Part shown: positions 27,067-35,769 of the stretch, piece after piece | Layout: the number at the start of each line of letters is the position of its first letter | Numbering within the stretch: position 1 is the stretch's first letter | Source of the DNA: CAZQQU01 sp964595625 | Lineage (GTDB): Bacteria; Bacteroidota; Bacteroidia; Flavobacteriales; Flavobacteriaceae | DNA: 64,000 nt | Reading direction: 5' to 3' | Assembly (NCBI GenBank): GCA_964595625.1 | Contig: CAZQQU010000012.1 | Location: forward strand, 10,077-74,076 | Notes under the pieces: generated by a model | Database searches by the model: none | Told to the model about the DNA's origin: nothing | What the model saw: only the letters and a program-made list of their open reading frames with translations | Program-made: the position numbers and the translations under genes

Positions 27067-27552
27067 ATGCAACAGAAATTAATACTAATCTTCTTGTTTT
27101 TAATAAGTTTTACAGGGTTTTGCCAACAAAAAACCACTCCCGAAGTGGTTGATTTTGAAGGGGTCTCTCCGTTGCTTTCGGCTACTGATGACAAGATTTA
27201 TATCATTAATTTTTGGGCGACTTGGTGTGCTCCGTGCATCAAAGAAATACCTTATTTCGAACAAATTTTAGAAAAATACCAAGACCAAAAGGTGGAGGTC
27301 ATTTTAGTTAGTTTGGATTTTGCCGAGCATCTAGAAAACCGGGTGATTCCTTTTATTGAAAAAAATAACATACAATCGCAGGTAGTGGTTTTAGACGATA
27401 CCAATAGCAACTATTGGATTCCTTTAGTACACCCCCAATGGAGTGGTGCCATACCTGCCACGCTGATTTATCATAAAAACCATCGTAAATTTTATGAAAA
27501 ATCCTTTACCTATAATGAATTAGAAAACGAACTAAAAACCTTTTTACCATGA
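27067..27552 (+). CDS. TlpA/thioredoxin-like exported disulfide oxidoreductase
   Basis: 161 residues from the ATG at 27067; a TTG two codons earlier is not needed. Signal peptide MQQKLILIFLFLISFTGFCQ. The thioredoxin fold has the active site WATWCAPCIKEIP near residue 60 and a cis-proline loop in GAIPATLIY. It therefore works outside the cytoplasm as a thiol-disulfide reductase. It overlaps the next thioredoxin-like gene by four bases (ATGA), so the two are co-translated. Confidence 0.88.
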   Translation: MQQKLILIFLFLISFTGFCQQKTTPEVVDFEGVSPLLSATDDKIYIINFWATWCAPCIKEIPYFEQILEKYQDQKVEVILVSLDFAEHLENRVIPFIEKNNIQSQVVVLDDTNSNYWIPLVHPQWSGAIPATLIYHKNHRKFYEKSFTYNELENELKTFLP

Positions 27553-28172
27553 AAAAAAACAGCCTACTTCTATGTTTAAATTTATTACTATTAATAATTA
27601 CCGCAGGCTTTACTGTTATTAACAACCACGAAGGGTATCAGATCGGCGATAAAGCCACTGATTTTTCGCTTCGAGATGTTTCAGGAATAACGGTATCGCT
27701 CTCTGATTATACCGATGCCAAAGGATATATAGTTATCTTTAGTTGTAATACCTGTCCTTATGTTGTGGCCTACGAAGATCGAATGATTGAATTACACAAC
27801 CAATATGCCCCCAAAGGTTTTCCATTGATTGCCATCAATCCCAATGACCCCGAGCTTTCTCCCGGAGATAGTTATATGAATATGCAACGCCGAGCACGGG
27901 AGAAAAATTTCCCATTTCATTATGTTTTTGATGAAACCCAAGAAATTTTTAAACAATATGGAGCCACCCGAACTCCTCATGTTTTCTTATTAGAAAAAAC
28001 AGCTCAAGGAAATATCGTACGGTATATAGGTGCCATTGACGACAACTATAAAGATGCTGCAGCGGTTCAAGAAAAATTTTTAGAGAATGCTATAAATGCC
28101 TTGTTAGAAGGTAAAAAAATTGAAACCACCACTACCCGTGCCATCGGGTGCACCATTAAGGTCAAAGAATAA
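27549..28172 (+). CDS. Thioredoxin/redoxin-family exported protein (AhpC-TSA-like)
   Basis: 207 residues with an N-terminal hydrophobic export segment (about 5-24). The redoxin domain begins at GDKATDFSLRDVSG, with a CxxC active site in SCNTCPYVVAYEDR (near residue 63) and TPHVFLLEK holding the cis-Pro. This SCNxCP version is typical of a thioredoxin subfamily with AhpC/TSA-like fold. The exact reaction is unknown; a periplasmic thiol peroxidase or reductase working with the preceding TlpA protein is plausible. The unit ends at a strong terminator. Confidence 0.83.
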   Translation: MKKNSLLLCLNLLLLIITAGFTVINNHEGYQIGDKATDFSLRDVSGITVSLSDYTDAKGYIVIFSCNTCPYVVAYEDRMIELHNQYAPKGFPLIAINPNDPELSPGDSYMNMQRRAREKNFPFHYVFDETQEIFKQYGATRTPHVFLLEKTAQGNIVRYIGAIDDNYKDAAAVQEKFLENAINALLEGKKIETTTTRAIGCTIKVKE

Positions 28173-28184
28173 CACCCTTACGAT

Positions 28185-28215
28185 AAAAAACCGGAACTGA
28201 AATTCCGGTTTTTTT
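28185..28215 (+). terminator. intrinsic terminator after the thioredoxin pair
   Basis: CCGGAA and TTCCGG with flanking A6/T6 form a long stem, ending in a T-run. Confidence 0.85.
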
Positions 28216-28231
28216 ACACAGTATTTTCTTG

Positions 28232-28239
28232 TAAATTTG
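28232..28239 (+). promoter_or_regulatory. promoter -7 box upstream of rhodanese pair (TAAATTTG)
   Basis: TAnnTTTG match 23 bases before the ATG at 28263 and just after the preceding terminator. Confidence 0.5.
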
Positions 28240-28262
28240 TACTTATTACAAATTGGTAAATT

Positions 28263-28571
28263 ATGATAGACCTCACAAATGAAGAATGGAGAAATCAGAT
28301 CCAACAAGATGCCTCCTATGTTATTTTGGACGTTCGTACGGACGATGAATACAACGAAAGTCGTATTCCCGGTGCCGTACAAGCCAATGTTATGAATCCA
28401 CCTGAATTTATGGAGCGCATTCAACAAATGGATAAAAATAAAAGTTATTATGTGTATTGCAAATCCGGCGGACGAAGTGTTCAAGCTTGTGCGGTACTCG
28501 AATATTTGGGATTTCAAAAAACATACAATTTAGTGGGTGGCATCACCGAATGGGATGGAGAAATCGAATAA
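28263..28571 (+). CDS. Cytoplasmic single-domain rhodanese
   Basis: 102 residues, one rhodanese domain. VILDVRTDDEYNESRIPGA (CH2A motif) and the active-site loop YCKSGGRS with the catalytic cysteine near residue 66 are intact. No signal peptide, so cytoplasmic. Family role: sulfane-sulfur transfer through a cysteine persulfide; the donor and acceptor are unknown. It is followed after 3 bases by a second, lipid-anchored rhodanese, giving a cytoplasmic/envelope pair. Confidence 0.88.
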   Translation: MIDLTNEEWRNQIQQDASYVILDVRTDDEYNESRIPGAVQANVMNPPEFMERIQQMDKNKSYYVYCKSGGRSVQACAVLEYLGFQKTYNLVGGITEWDGEIE

Positions 28572-28574
28572 AGC

Positions 28575-28952
28575 ATGAAAAAATTACCTTACATACTTTC
28601 AGTTATTTTACCCTGCATGATATTAAGTTGCCAAAAAAACACTGTGGTGACTCCTGTTACATATGAAGAATTAACCACCGTGATTCACGAAAATAACTAT
28701 CCACTTATCGATGTCCGTACACCGGAAGAATTTGAAGAAAATGCCATACCGGGAGCCATTCTGATTCCTATAGAAAATGAAAACTTTATAGAACGCATAG
28801 AAACCTTTGATAAAAACCAACCCATTTATCTGTACTGTCGAACTGGTAACCGCAGTTCTCGAGCCGCAGATTTACTCGTTCAATTGGGGTTTACCCAAGT
28901 CTATAATTATACCGGAGGTATGGAAGAATGGCAGGAAAAAAATAGGGATTAA
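28575..28952 (+). CDS. Rhodanese-domain lipoprotein
   Basis: 125 residues. The lipoprotein signal peptide ends in MILSCQK. The rhodanese domain has LIDVRTPEEFEENAIPGA and the active loop YCRTGNRS, with catalytic cysteine near residue 88. It should be membrane-anchored in the periplasm. The domain is similar to the preceding rhodanese and probably arose by duplication. Its last bases overlap the convergent small membrane-protein gene by four. Confidence 0.87.
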   Translation: MKKLPYILSVILPCMILSCQKNTVVTPVTYEELTTVIHENNYPLIDVRTPEEFEENAIPGAILIPIENENFIERIETFDKNQPIYLYCRTGNRSSRAADLLVQLGFTQVYNYTGGMEEWQEKNRD

Positions 28953-29224
28953 GACTTGCTTTTTCGGAATAAATACCGAACTAGCAAGACCAAACACAAC
29001 AACACCCACACGCCTAAAGCTCGAATTCCAAAAACACTATACTGAGGAATTAATAGAAACAAACAAAAAATCAAGAACCCGATACCTACCAAGTAAATAA
29101 CCGATCTTTTGGAAGAAAAAAATTCGGGTATAAATTTCTCAAACCGCTGGGGTTGATTAATTAAAATCACACCTAAAATCATTAATACCACAGCAATCAG
29201 ATAAAAATAATACGGAAACAACAT
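28949..29224 (-). CDS. Small integral membrane protein, unknown
   Basis: 91 residues. Not recognised. Three hydrophobic stretches are visible: YFYLIAVVLMILGVILI (about 6-22), a segment from VIYLVGIGFLIFCLFLLIP (about 42-60) and LGVWVLLCLVLLVRYLF (about 70-86), ending in a basic RKSKS tail. It is the only reading frame of credible composition in this stretch and has an ATG start. It converges on the rhodanese lipoprotein gene with a 4-base overlap and is divergent from the esterase-like gene. Confidence 0.6.
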   Translation of the reverse strand: MLFPYYFYLIAVVLMILGVILINQPQRFEKFIPEFFSSKRSVIYLVGIGFLIFCLFLLIPQYSVFGIRALGVWVLLCLVLLVRYLFRKSKS

Positions 29225-29262
29225 CCTATAACAGTTTGTTCAAAAGTAAGAATAAAAATATC

Positions 29263-30552
29263 ATGAAACCCCTATTTTTATCGGCACTTTTTTCACTGTT
29301 CACGGGATTCGTATTCACGCAAACCCTTGTTAAAAATCCCATTCCCTTTCATCAAGCCCAAGACTTGGATTTGCTAATTGAAAAAATGGCAGCTAAGAAA
29401 ATGGTATTATTAGGGGAATCAACCCACGGAACTCATCAATTTTATACTTGGAGAGACAGCATTACGAGACGATTAATTCAAGAACACCGTTTTAATTTTA
29501 TTGCTGTTGAAGGAGATTTCGCCACGATCTATTTGCTCAACCGTTATGTGAAAGGCATAGATACCCTTTCCACCTCAGCGGTAGAAATTCTCCAACGTTT
29601 TAATCGTTTTCCAACTTGGATGTGGGCCAACCACGAAACGGCTCGCATGGTAGAGTGGCTACGGGATTACAACCAACAACTTCCCAAAAATCAGCAAGTT
29701 GGAATCTACGGCATAGACCTGTACGATGAGTGGCGGTCGTACAACGAAGTGATTACACTAGTAAAAAAATACAGTCCCCACCTCTATACCACCCTTTCTA
29801 GGTATTACAACTGCTGGCGACCTTATTATGGAGACAGCTGGAATTATGCCTTAGACGTCAACAACGGTACCCAACGGAGTTGTGAAGAAGATCACCTACA
29901 CGCGTTAGAACTTATCTTAGATAGTTTTCAAACGCAAGCCAGCGATCATCCTCTCTTTTTTTATCTTTTACAAAATGCTTTGGTGGTCAGTAATGCCGAA
30001 AAATTTTACCGCGAAGAAATCTCTTATCCCAACTCCCCAAAATCCTGGAATACACGAGTTTTTCACTTTTACCAAACCCTGCTCAATCTTGTAGCTCTCT
30101 ACGGCCCTGATTCCAAGGGCATCGTTTGGGCACACAATACACACATAGGAGATGCTACCTACTCGGCGATGAATCAACAGCAGCAGCAAAACATCGGGCA
30201 GTTGTTACGTGCCGAATGGGGAGAAGATCAGGTTTTTTTGGTTGGTTTTACCACGTACCAAGGTGAAGTATTAGCAGCAAAATCCTGGTCGGGTAAAAGG
30301 AAAACACTGAAGATTCCTCCAGCGCAAAAACACAGTTTGGAATACCTGCTCCACCAACAGGGCATTCCTCAGTTTTACCTGATTTTTGAACCCCAAGACC
30401 CACCGCAACATCTGTTGGGCAATCGAGCGATAGGAGTGGTTTACCGCCCCCAAAGCGATTACCTACACTATGTTCCTAGCTGGGTTCCGAAAAGATATGA
30501 TGCCTTATTTTACTTTTACAACACAACACCTTTACAAGTAATCCACCCTTAA
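29263..30552 (+). CDS. Erythromycin esterase family exported protein
   Basis: 429 residues from the ATG at 29263, which gives a clean signal peptide (MKPLFLSALFSLFTGFVFTQ); a TTG 27 bases upstream is rejected. Family patterns: GESTHGTHQFYTWRD with the proposed catalytic His, FIAVEGDF with Glu, ANHETARMVEWLR and YGIDLYDEW. Characterised relatives (EreA/EreB) hydrolyse macrolide lactones, but the family is broad (succinoglycan-biosynthesis-like members). A secreted chromosomal copy among housekeeping genes need not confer resistance. Substrate unknown. Confidence 0.83.
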   Translation: MKPLFLSALFSLFTGFVFTQTLVKNPIPFHQAQDLDLLIEKMAAKKMVLLGESTHGTHQFYTWRDSITRRLIQEHRFNFIAVEGDFATIYLLNRYVKGIDTLSTSAVEILQRFNRFPTWMWANHETARMVEWLRDYNQQLPKNQQVGIYGIDLYDEWRSYNEVITLVKKYSPHLYTTLSRYYNCWRPYYGDSWNYALDVNNGTQRSCEEDHLHALELILDSFQTQASDHPLFFYLLQNALVVSNAEKFYREEISYPNSPKSWNTRVFHFYQTLLNLVALYGPDSKGIVWAHNTHIGDATYSAMNQQQQQNIGQLLRAEWGEDQVFLVGFTTYQGEVLAAKSWSGKRKTLKIPPAQKHSLEYLLHQQGIPQFYLIFEPQDPPQHLLGNRAIGVVYRPQSDYLHYVPSWVPKRYDALFYFYNTTPLQVIHP

Positions 30553-30628
30553 ACTTTCACAAGAATTGGACTCCTTAGATTTCTTTTTTAGAAAATGTTA
30601 CTGTTACTTTGCAAATCAATAAAAAAAT

Positions 30629-31609
30629 ATGGAATACGCACAGACCATTTTAGAAACCATTGGTAACACTCCACTGGTTAAAATCAATCGGTTGGCTCAG
30701 GAAATTCCCGCTTTAGTACTAGCCAAATACGAAACATTTAATCCCGGTAACTCAGTCAAAGACCGTATGGCCCTAAAAATGATTGAAGATGCCGAAGCCG
30801 ACGGCCGATTACAACCTGGAGGTACCATCGTCGAAGGCACATCCGGTAACACCGGCATGGGTTTGGCTTTAGCTGCTATTGTCAAAGGCTATCGCTTGAT
30901 TTGTGTTACAACCGATAAACAGAGCAAGGAAAAGTGTGATATTCTTAGAGCGATGGGGAGTGAAGTAATTGTCTGTCCCACGGAGGTAGCCCCCGAAGAT
31001 CCGCGGTCTTACTATTCGGTATCCAAGAGGTTGGCTGAAGAAATCCCCAACAGCTGGTATGTAAATCAATACGACAATCCTAGTAATAGTTTGGCTCATT
31101 ACCAAAGTACCGGACCCGAAATATGGCGACAAACTGCCGGTAAAATCACCCATTTTGTAGTGGGTGTAGGTACCGGAGGTACTATTTCGGGGGTGGGCAA
31201 GTATTTAAAAGAACAAAATCCCAATATCAAGGTATGGGGTATTGATACCTACGGAAGTGTGTTTAAAAAATACCATGAAACTGGTATTTTTGATGAAAAT
31301 GAAATTTATCCCTATGTAACCGAAGGTATCGGTGAAGACATACTTCCTAAAAATGTAGATTTTAGTATCATCGACGGTTTTACTAAAGTCAGCGATCAAG
31401 ACGCGGCGGTATACACCCGCTTATTAGCCAAAGAAGAAGGCATGTTTATCGGTAACTCAGCCGGAGCTGCAATGAAAGGGGTATTACAACTCCAAGAACA
31501 CTTTGGGCCAAACGATGTGGTAGTAGTACTCTTTCACGATCACGGCAGCCGTTATATAGGGAAAATGTACAACGACGACTGGATGAAAAAAATGGGCTAT
31601 CCTTTGTAA
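30629..31609 (+). CDS. PLP-dependent cysteine synthase/cystathionine beta-synthase-like enzyme
   Basis: 326 residues, fold type II PLP enzyme. PLP lysine in NPGNSVKDRMA (Lys44), the substrate loop EGTSGNTGMGLA and the phosphate-binding GTGGTISGVG are intact. The stretch QYDNPSNSLAHYQSTGPEIW resembles cystathionine beta-synthase more than CysK. There is no C-terminal CBS pair. It could condense serine or O-acetylserine with sulfide or homocysteine. No cysE or cystathionine lyase is adjacent. A promoter-like TTACTTTG lies at about 30612. Confidence 0.85.
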   Translation: MEYAQTILETIGNTPLVKINRLAQEIPALVLAKYETFNPGNSVKDRMALKMIEDAEADGRLQPGGTIVEGTSGNTGMGLALAAIVKGYRLICVTTDKQSKEKCDILRAMGSEVIVCPTEVAPEDPRSYYSVSKRLAEEIPNSWYVNQYDNPSNSLAHYQSTGPEIWRQTAGKITHFVVGVGTGGTISGVGKYLKEQNPNIKVWGIDTYGSVFKKYHETGIFDENEIYPYVTEGIGEDILPKNVDFSIIDGFTKVSDQDAAVYTRLLAKEEGMFIGNSAGAAMKGVLQLQEHFGPNDVVVVLFHDHGSRYIGKMYNDDWMKKMGYPL

Positions 31610-31638
31610 CCACAACCTAGTAAATTTCCACATTTCTA

Positions 31639-33366
31639 ATGAGATATATTGACCCCCACATATTAGAAAAAGCCAATCGCTGGCTCACTCCTTTTTTTGA
31701 TGCAGACACCCAACTTCGGATTAAAGAACTCATTGCTTACAATAGCGAAGAACTGATGGACAGTTTTTACAAAAGTTTGGAGTTTGGAACCGGAGGAATG
31801 CGTGGCATCATGGGCGATGGCGATAATCGGGTCAACAAATATACCTTAGGGCGCAATACCCAGGGTATAGCCAATTACCTCCACCAAAAATTTCCCGAGG
31901 AATCTCTAAAAGCGGTCATTGCGTACGATTGCCGTCACAACAGCCAAAAATTAGCAGAAACGGTGGCAGCCGTTTTTTCGGCTAATGGAATTCAGGTATA
32001 TCTCTACCCCGAATTACGTCCTACTCCACTTTTATCGTTTGCCGTTAGGTATTACAAGTGTCACTGTGGTATTGTGCTCACGGCCTCTCACAATCCGCCG
32101 GAGTACAACGGGTACAAGGTATATTGGCGAGACGGTGGCCAGTTAGTTCCCCCGCAAGATCGGGAGATTATCGCCGCCATCGAGCAGGTTAACTACGAAG
32201 ACATACTGTTTGATGCACAACCCGAACGTATTCAATTACTAGACAGTGCCTCCGAAATCGCTTTCGCGAAAGCGTCAATCACCCACGGCCGGCTATCCCT
32301 GAGCGATCAAGCGCGCCAAAACCTAAGTGTGGTCTTTACCCCTTTGCACGGTACAGCCATCACACTAGTCCCTCAAGTATTACAACAAGCGGGCTATACT
32401 CAAGTGCATTTGGTAGAAGAACAAACCACTCCCGATGGCAATTTCTCAACCGTTATTTCACCCAATCCGGAAGAACCCGAAGCCTTAGAAAAAGCCCTAC
32501 AATTGGCTGAAAAAATCCAGGCCGACTTAGTCATAGGAACCGACCCCGATAGCGACCGATTGGGGATAGCCGTAAGAAATCAGCAAGGTGCGTTACAACT
32601 TCTTAATGGCAACCAAACCATGGTACTGATGACCGCGTTTTTGTTGGAATACCGCAAAAAAAATAACTCTCTACCTAAAAATAGCTTTATTGCGACCACC
32701 TTAGTATCCACACCGATGATGAAAAATATCGCCGAATACTACGGTGTTGAACTCAAAGAGAGCCTCACCGGTTTTAAATGGATTGCCAAAATGATTCAGG
32801 ACCACCCGGAACAAAATTTTATCGGGGGTGGTGAAGAAAGTTATGGCTATTTGGTAGGAGATTTTGTTCGAGACAAAGATGCCATTACTGCCAGCCTATT
32901 GGCCTGTGAAATAAGTGCCTATTGTAAGTCTCAAGGGCTAACCGTTCCCCAATATTTAGAAAAACTCTATCTTCGCCACGGTTATTTTAAAGAAGATTTA
33001 GTATCGCTGACTAAGAAAGGTCGCGCCGGTGCCGAACAAATTGAAAAAATAATGTATCATTGGCGTCACCAACCTCCTCAGGAAATAGGCGGACAAAAAA
33101 CGGTGCGTATCGAAGATTATTTAACCGCTACTGCCCTTCAAACAAAGACTGGCAAAACAGAATCTTTGACCTTGCCCACCTCCAATGTACTGGTGTTTTA
33201 TTTGGAAGATCACACCAAAATTTGTATTCGTCCCAGCGGAACCGAACCCAAGATAAAATTTTATATCAGTGTGCAGCAGCGACTAGAAAATCTGGATTTA
33301 TTAGAAGAAGTTGGTAAGCAATTGGATGAAAAAATAGTGCGAATAAAAAAAGACTTGGAACTTTAA
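31639..33366 (+). CDS. Phosphohexomutase (phosphoglucomutase/phosphomannomutase family)
   Basis: 575 residues, typical of the PGM2-like subgroup. FGTGGMRGIMGDG N-terminal loop, catalytic phosphoserine in TASHNPPEYNGYK (Ser150), Mg loop GTDPDSDRLGIAV (near residue 307), sugar loop GGGEESYGYL and the phosphate-binding RPSGTEPKIKFY at the C-terminus. It interconverts hexose 1- and 6-phosphates; glucose or mannose specificity cannot be decided from sequence. A perfect CGCTTTCGCGAAAGCG palindrome lies inside the gene at 32259-32274. It converges on the racemase gene with 4 bases between. Confidence 0.92.
   Translation: MRYIDPHILEKANRWLTPFFDADTQLRIKELIAYNSEELMDSFYKSLEFGTGGMRGIMGDGDNRVNKYTLGRNTQGIANYLHQKFPEESLKAVIAYDCRHNSQKLAETVAAVFSANGIQVYLYPELRPTPLLSFAVRYYKCHCGIVLTASHNPPEYNGYKVYWRDGGQLVPPQDREIIAAIEQVNYEDILFDAQPERIQLLDSASEIAFAKASITHGRLSLSDQARQNLSVVFTPLHGTAITLVPQVLQQAGYTQVHLVEEQTTPDGNFSTVISPNPEEPEALEKALQLAEKIQADLVIGTDPDSDRLGIAVRNQQGALQLLNGNQTMVLMTAFLLEYRKKNNSLPKNSFIATTLVSTPMMKNIAEYYGVELKESLTGFKWIAKMIQDHPEQNFIGGGEESYGYLVGDFVRDKDAITASLLACEISAYCKSQGLTVPQYLEKLYLRHGYFKEDLVSLTKKGRAGAEQIEKIMYHWRHQPPQEIGGQKTVRIEDYLTATALQTKTGKTESLTLPTSNVLVFYLEDHTKICIRPSGTEPKIKFYISVQQRLENLDLLEEVGKQLDEKIVRIKKDLEL
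32259..32274. repeat. perfect CGCTTTCGCGAAAGCG palindrome inside the phosphohexomutase gene
   Basis: 16-base perfect palindrome encoding part of AFAKA. The same core appears in the metB leader and a near copy in the dihydroorotase gene. Confidence 0.6.
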
Positions 33367-33370
33367 GGTT

Positions 33371-34447
33371 TTATTCAGTGACTACGCGTTTATCGACGTA
33401 ATCACAATTCATAAGTCGTAGTATTCCCATATAGTTTAAGTTAAATTCTACGAGACTTCCCACTTGGTATTTTTGGTGCTCTTCGCCCAAATCAACCACC
33501 ATCATATCCGAGCTGGAACCTACAATTTTTATATGGTCTTCTACCGGAAATATATTTTTTTCATCTACATCCAATAAGCCGATATCTATAATTGCTCGGT
33601 AAGAACTAAAATCTTCAGGAGGTGTTTCCTGTTGAAATTGTTCACCGGTAAGGTTAGTTCCCAAACTTCCATCCGGAATATTAGGTTTTTCTCTAAGTTC
33701 TATAATTTCGGCATAGAGTTTAAAAACATCTTGGTACATATGCGGATTGGGTTGATCATTATACACATCGGTACCTAAATACAGGGTTTCTCCCACTCGA
33801 AAGTGATTAACTCCTTGAGGGAGTAGTTCTTTTTCAATCAGTGGAATGGTTACCGAAGTTCCTCCGGTGATATAGGGTATTTGGCGATTAAACTTCGCTT
33901 CAATCAGTTGTTCGTACAAACACAGTTGGATTAATTTATCCTGACTGGGCAGTACGCCATACATACAGTTTAAGTTGGTTCCAATGCCGGTCACTTGAAT
34001 ATTAGGTAAACGAAACACTTGTTGGTAGAAATCAATAAATTCTTCCCGCATAACCCCTTCTCGCAATTCGCCTAACTCAATCATAATAATCACTTTGTGC
34101 AGTTTGTTTTGACGTGCGGCTTCGTCCGAAATCATCTTAATAGTTTCGTATTCGGTATTAAAACTGGCATCTGCATAGCGCACCATACTAGGAATATACC
34201 TTTTAGCCGGTGGTTTTATAAAAACTGTTTCGATTTGACTATCCAGTGATTTAATAATTTTAAGATTGGTAATGCGGCTATCGCAAATCTGGGATACTCC
34301 CAAGTCAATCAATTCCTTGATATAGGTTTTAGAACCACAAAGAACTTTAGAAACTATACCCCACTCGATGTTATTATCTTTAAAAAGGGTATCTAGATAG
34401 CGGTAATTATGTTGAAGTTTTTTTCTATTAAGAGTGATAAAAGCCAT
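33371..34447 (-). CDS. Alanine/ornithine racemase-family PLP enzyme
   Basis: 358 residues, fold type III (alanine-racemase N-terminal barrel). The PLP lysine lies in WGIVSKVLCGSKTY (near residue 34). ELGELREGVMREEF and YITGGTSVTIPL are family-type stretches, closest in my recollection to the ornithine racemase/YhfX-like branch rather than Alr. It lies 2 bases downstream of a GNAT acetyltransferase gene, so the pair probably acts on the same amino acid. Substrate unproven. Confidence 0.8.
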   Translation of the reverse strand: MAFITLNRKKLQHNYRYLDTLFKDNNIEWGIVSKVLCGSKTYIKELIDLGVSQICDSRITNLKIIKSLDSQIETVFIKPPAKRYIPSMVRYADASFNTEYETIKMISDEAARQNKLHKVIIMIELGELREGVMREEFIDFYQQVFRLPNIQVTGIGTNLNCMYGVLPSQDKLIQLCLYEQLIEAKFNRQIPYITGGTSVTIPLIEKELLPQGVNHFRVGETLYLGTDVYNDQPNPHMYQDVFKLYAEIIELREKPNIPDGSLGTNLTGEQFQQETPPEDFSSYRAIIDIGLLDVDEKNIFPVEDHIKIVGSSSDMMVVDLGEEHQKYQVGSLVEFNLNYMGILRLMNCDYVDKRVVTE

Positions 34448-34449
34448 AT

Positions 34450-34890
34450 CTACTTATTCAATCGCATTTCGAGATATTTGTGCGTAAAGCCCAATTTTTC
34501 GTAAAGGCGTTTGGCCGGATTTTCGGGTTCTACATGCAGGGCGATATTTCCCGGAGTATGATTAACAGCCATTTGCATCAATTTTTTACCGATTCCTTTG
34601 CCTCGGTATTCTTGATGAGTAGCAATGTATACCAAAATGTTTTCAGGAATATAACCAGTCATCCCCGTTTTATTGAGTACTACCGCTCCCACGATTCGAT
34701 GGTTTTGAAGGGCAGTTATTAAAGCACCTCCGGGACTTTGATTGCGTCCTCGAGCGTAGTCAACTGCTTTTTGAATATCGTGCATGGCATCGCCATATGG
34801 AACCAAGTGCTGGTGTAAAAAACTAACAATTTTATTCTCTAAATGCGAAGGAATCTCGGTATTACTTTGGTAATAGTTGTAAATAATCAT
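34450..34890 (-). CDS. GNAT family N-acetyltransferase
   Basis: 146 residues. The acetyl-CoA pyrophosphate loop RGKGIGKKLMQ is near residue 95, and ENPAKRLYEKLGF near 125 is the usual last helix/strand of the fold. First gene of a two-gene unit with the racemase-like enzyme, which suggests acetylation of an amino acid or its D-form; this is inference. A promoter-like box with a following hairpin lies 130 bases upstream. Confidence 0.85.
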   Translation of the reverse strand: MIIYNYYQSNTEIPSHLENKIVSFLHQHLVPYGDAMHDIQKAVDYARGRNQSPGGALITALQNHRIVGAVVLNKTGMTGYIPENILVYIATHQEYRGKGIGKKLMQMAVNHTPGNIALHVEPENPAKRLYEKLGFTHKYLEMRLNK

Positions 34891-34994
34891 TGGTAATTAT
34901 CAAATTAATTAAACAAAATGTAGGTGTACCAAATACCCAACGGGAGAGGGTTACAGAAAATATTTTCGTTTAGAAAAAAGGCAAGACTATAAGA

Positions 34995-35024
34995 AAAACC
35001 CTGATAAGTATTTGGATAAACAGG
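34995..35024 (-). promoter_or_regulatory. hairpin with T-run in the GNAT leader
   Basis: On the minus strand CCCTG and CAGGG close a 17-base loop and are followed by TTTTTC. It lies just after a TATCTTTG box, so it would sit at the very 5' end of that transcript (possible 5' stabiliser or attenuator), or it may act on readthrough from upstream. The rest of the 273-base gap (34891-35163) has no gene. Confidence 0.4.
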
Positions 35025-35027
35025 GTA

Positions 35028-35035
35028 CAAAGATA
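35028..35035 (-). promoter_or_regulatory. promoter -7 box upstream of GNAT-racemase unit (TATCTTTG)
   Basis: Perfect TAnnTTTG on the minus strand; no -33 TTG at the best spacing. Confidence 0.45.
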
Positions 35036-35163
35036 CCGAAAAGCATCCAAGGATTAAAATCAATAGAGCAAAATCCCCCGGAAATGGACCGATTTTTAGT
35101 TAAAAATTGTGTTAAATTTTTTATTTAAGATTCTGATAATAAGCTGTTAAAAAACTGTACTCA

Positions 35164-35754
35164 CTACCTCTTTTTAGAAGCCAATGGAAACTTCATTTTG
35201 TAATCAATAAATATTTTTCCTTTGGATATATTTTCTAAACGACCTTTAAGCAATTTTTTACGAAGTGATGACAATTTATCGGTAAATAAAACACCTTCAA
35301 TATGATCGTATTCATGTTGTATTACTCGGGCTGCCATGCCTTCAAAAACTTCGGTATGTTTTTGAAACTGGGCATCGTAATACTCGATTTTTACGGTCGA
35401 CTTTCGAAAAACATCTTCACGTACTTCGGGAATACTCAAACACCCTTCGTTAAATGCCCATTCATGGCCGGTTTCTTCAATAATTTGGGCATTGATAAAT
35501 ACCTTTTTAAAGTTTTGTAAAAACTCTTGTTCCTCGGCAGTAATGTTTTTTTCCTTGGCAAAGGGAGCTGTATCAATAACAAACAAGCGGATGGACAAAC
35601 CTATCTGAGGTGCTGCCAAACCAACACCATAGGCATTGTACATAGTTTCAAACATATTCTCTATGAGTTGATCAAGCTCCGGATAATCTGGAGTGATTTC
35701 AGCAGCTTTTTTTTTGAGAATGGGATCGCCGTAGGCTACAATAGGTAAAATCAT
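35164..35754 (-). CDS. def: Peptide deformylase
   Basis: 196 residues. All three metal/catalytic motifs are present: GVGLAAPQIG (near residue 43), EGCLSIPEV with the Cys ligand (near 108) and QHEYDHIEG with the two His ligands and Glu (near 150). It removes the formyl group from nascent proteins. It follows ruvX by 15 bases in one unit. Confidence 0.97.
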   Translation of the reverse strand: MILPIVAYGDPILKKKAAEITPDYPELDQLIENMFETMYNAYGVGLAAPQIGLSIRLFVIDTAPFAKEKNITAEEQEFLQNFKKVFINAQIIEETGHEWAFNEGCLSIPEVREDVFRKSTVKIEYYDAQFQKHTEVFEGMAARVIQHEYDHIEGVLFTDKLSSLRKKLLKGRLENISKGKIFIDYKMKFPLASKKR

Positions 35755-35769
35755 ACAAAATAGTATTAG

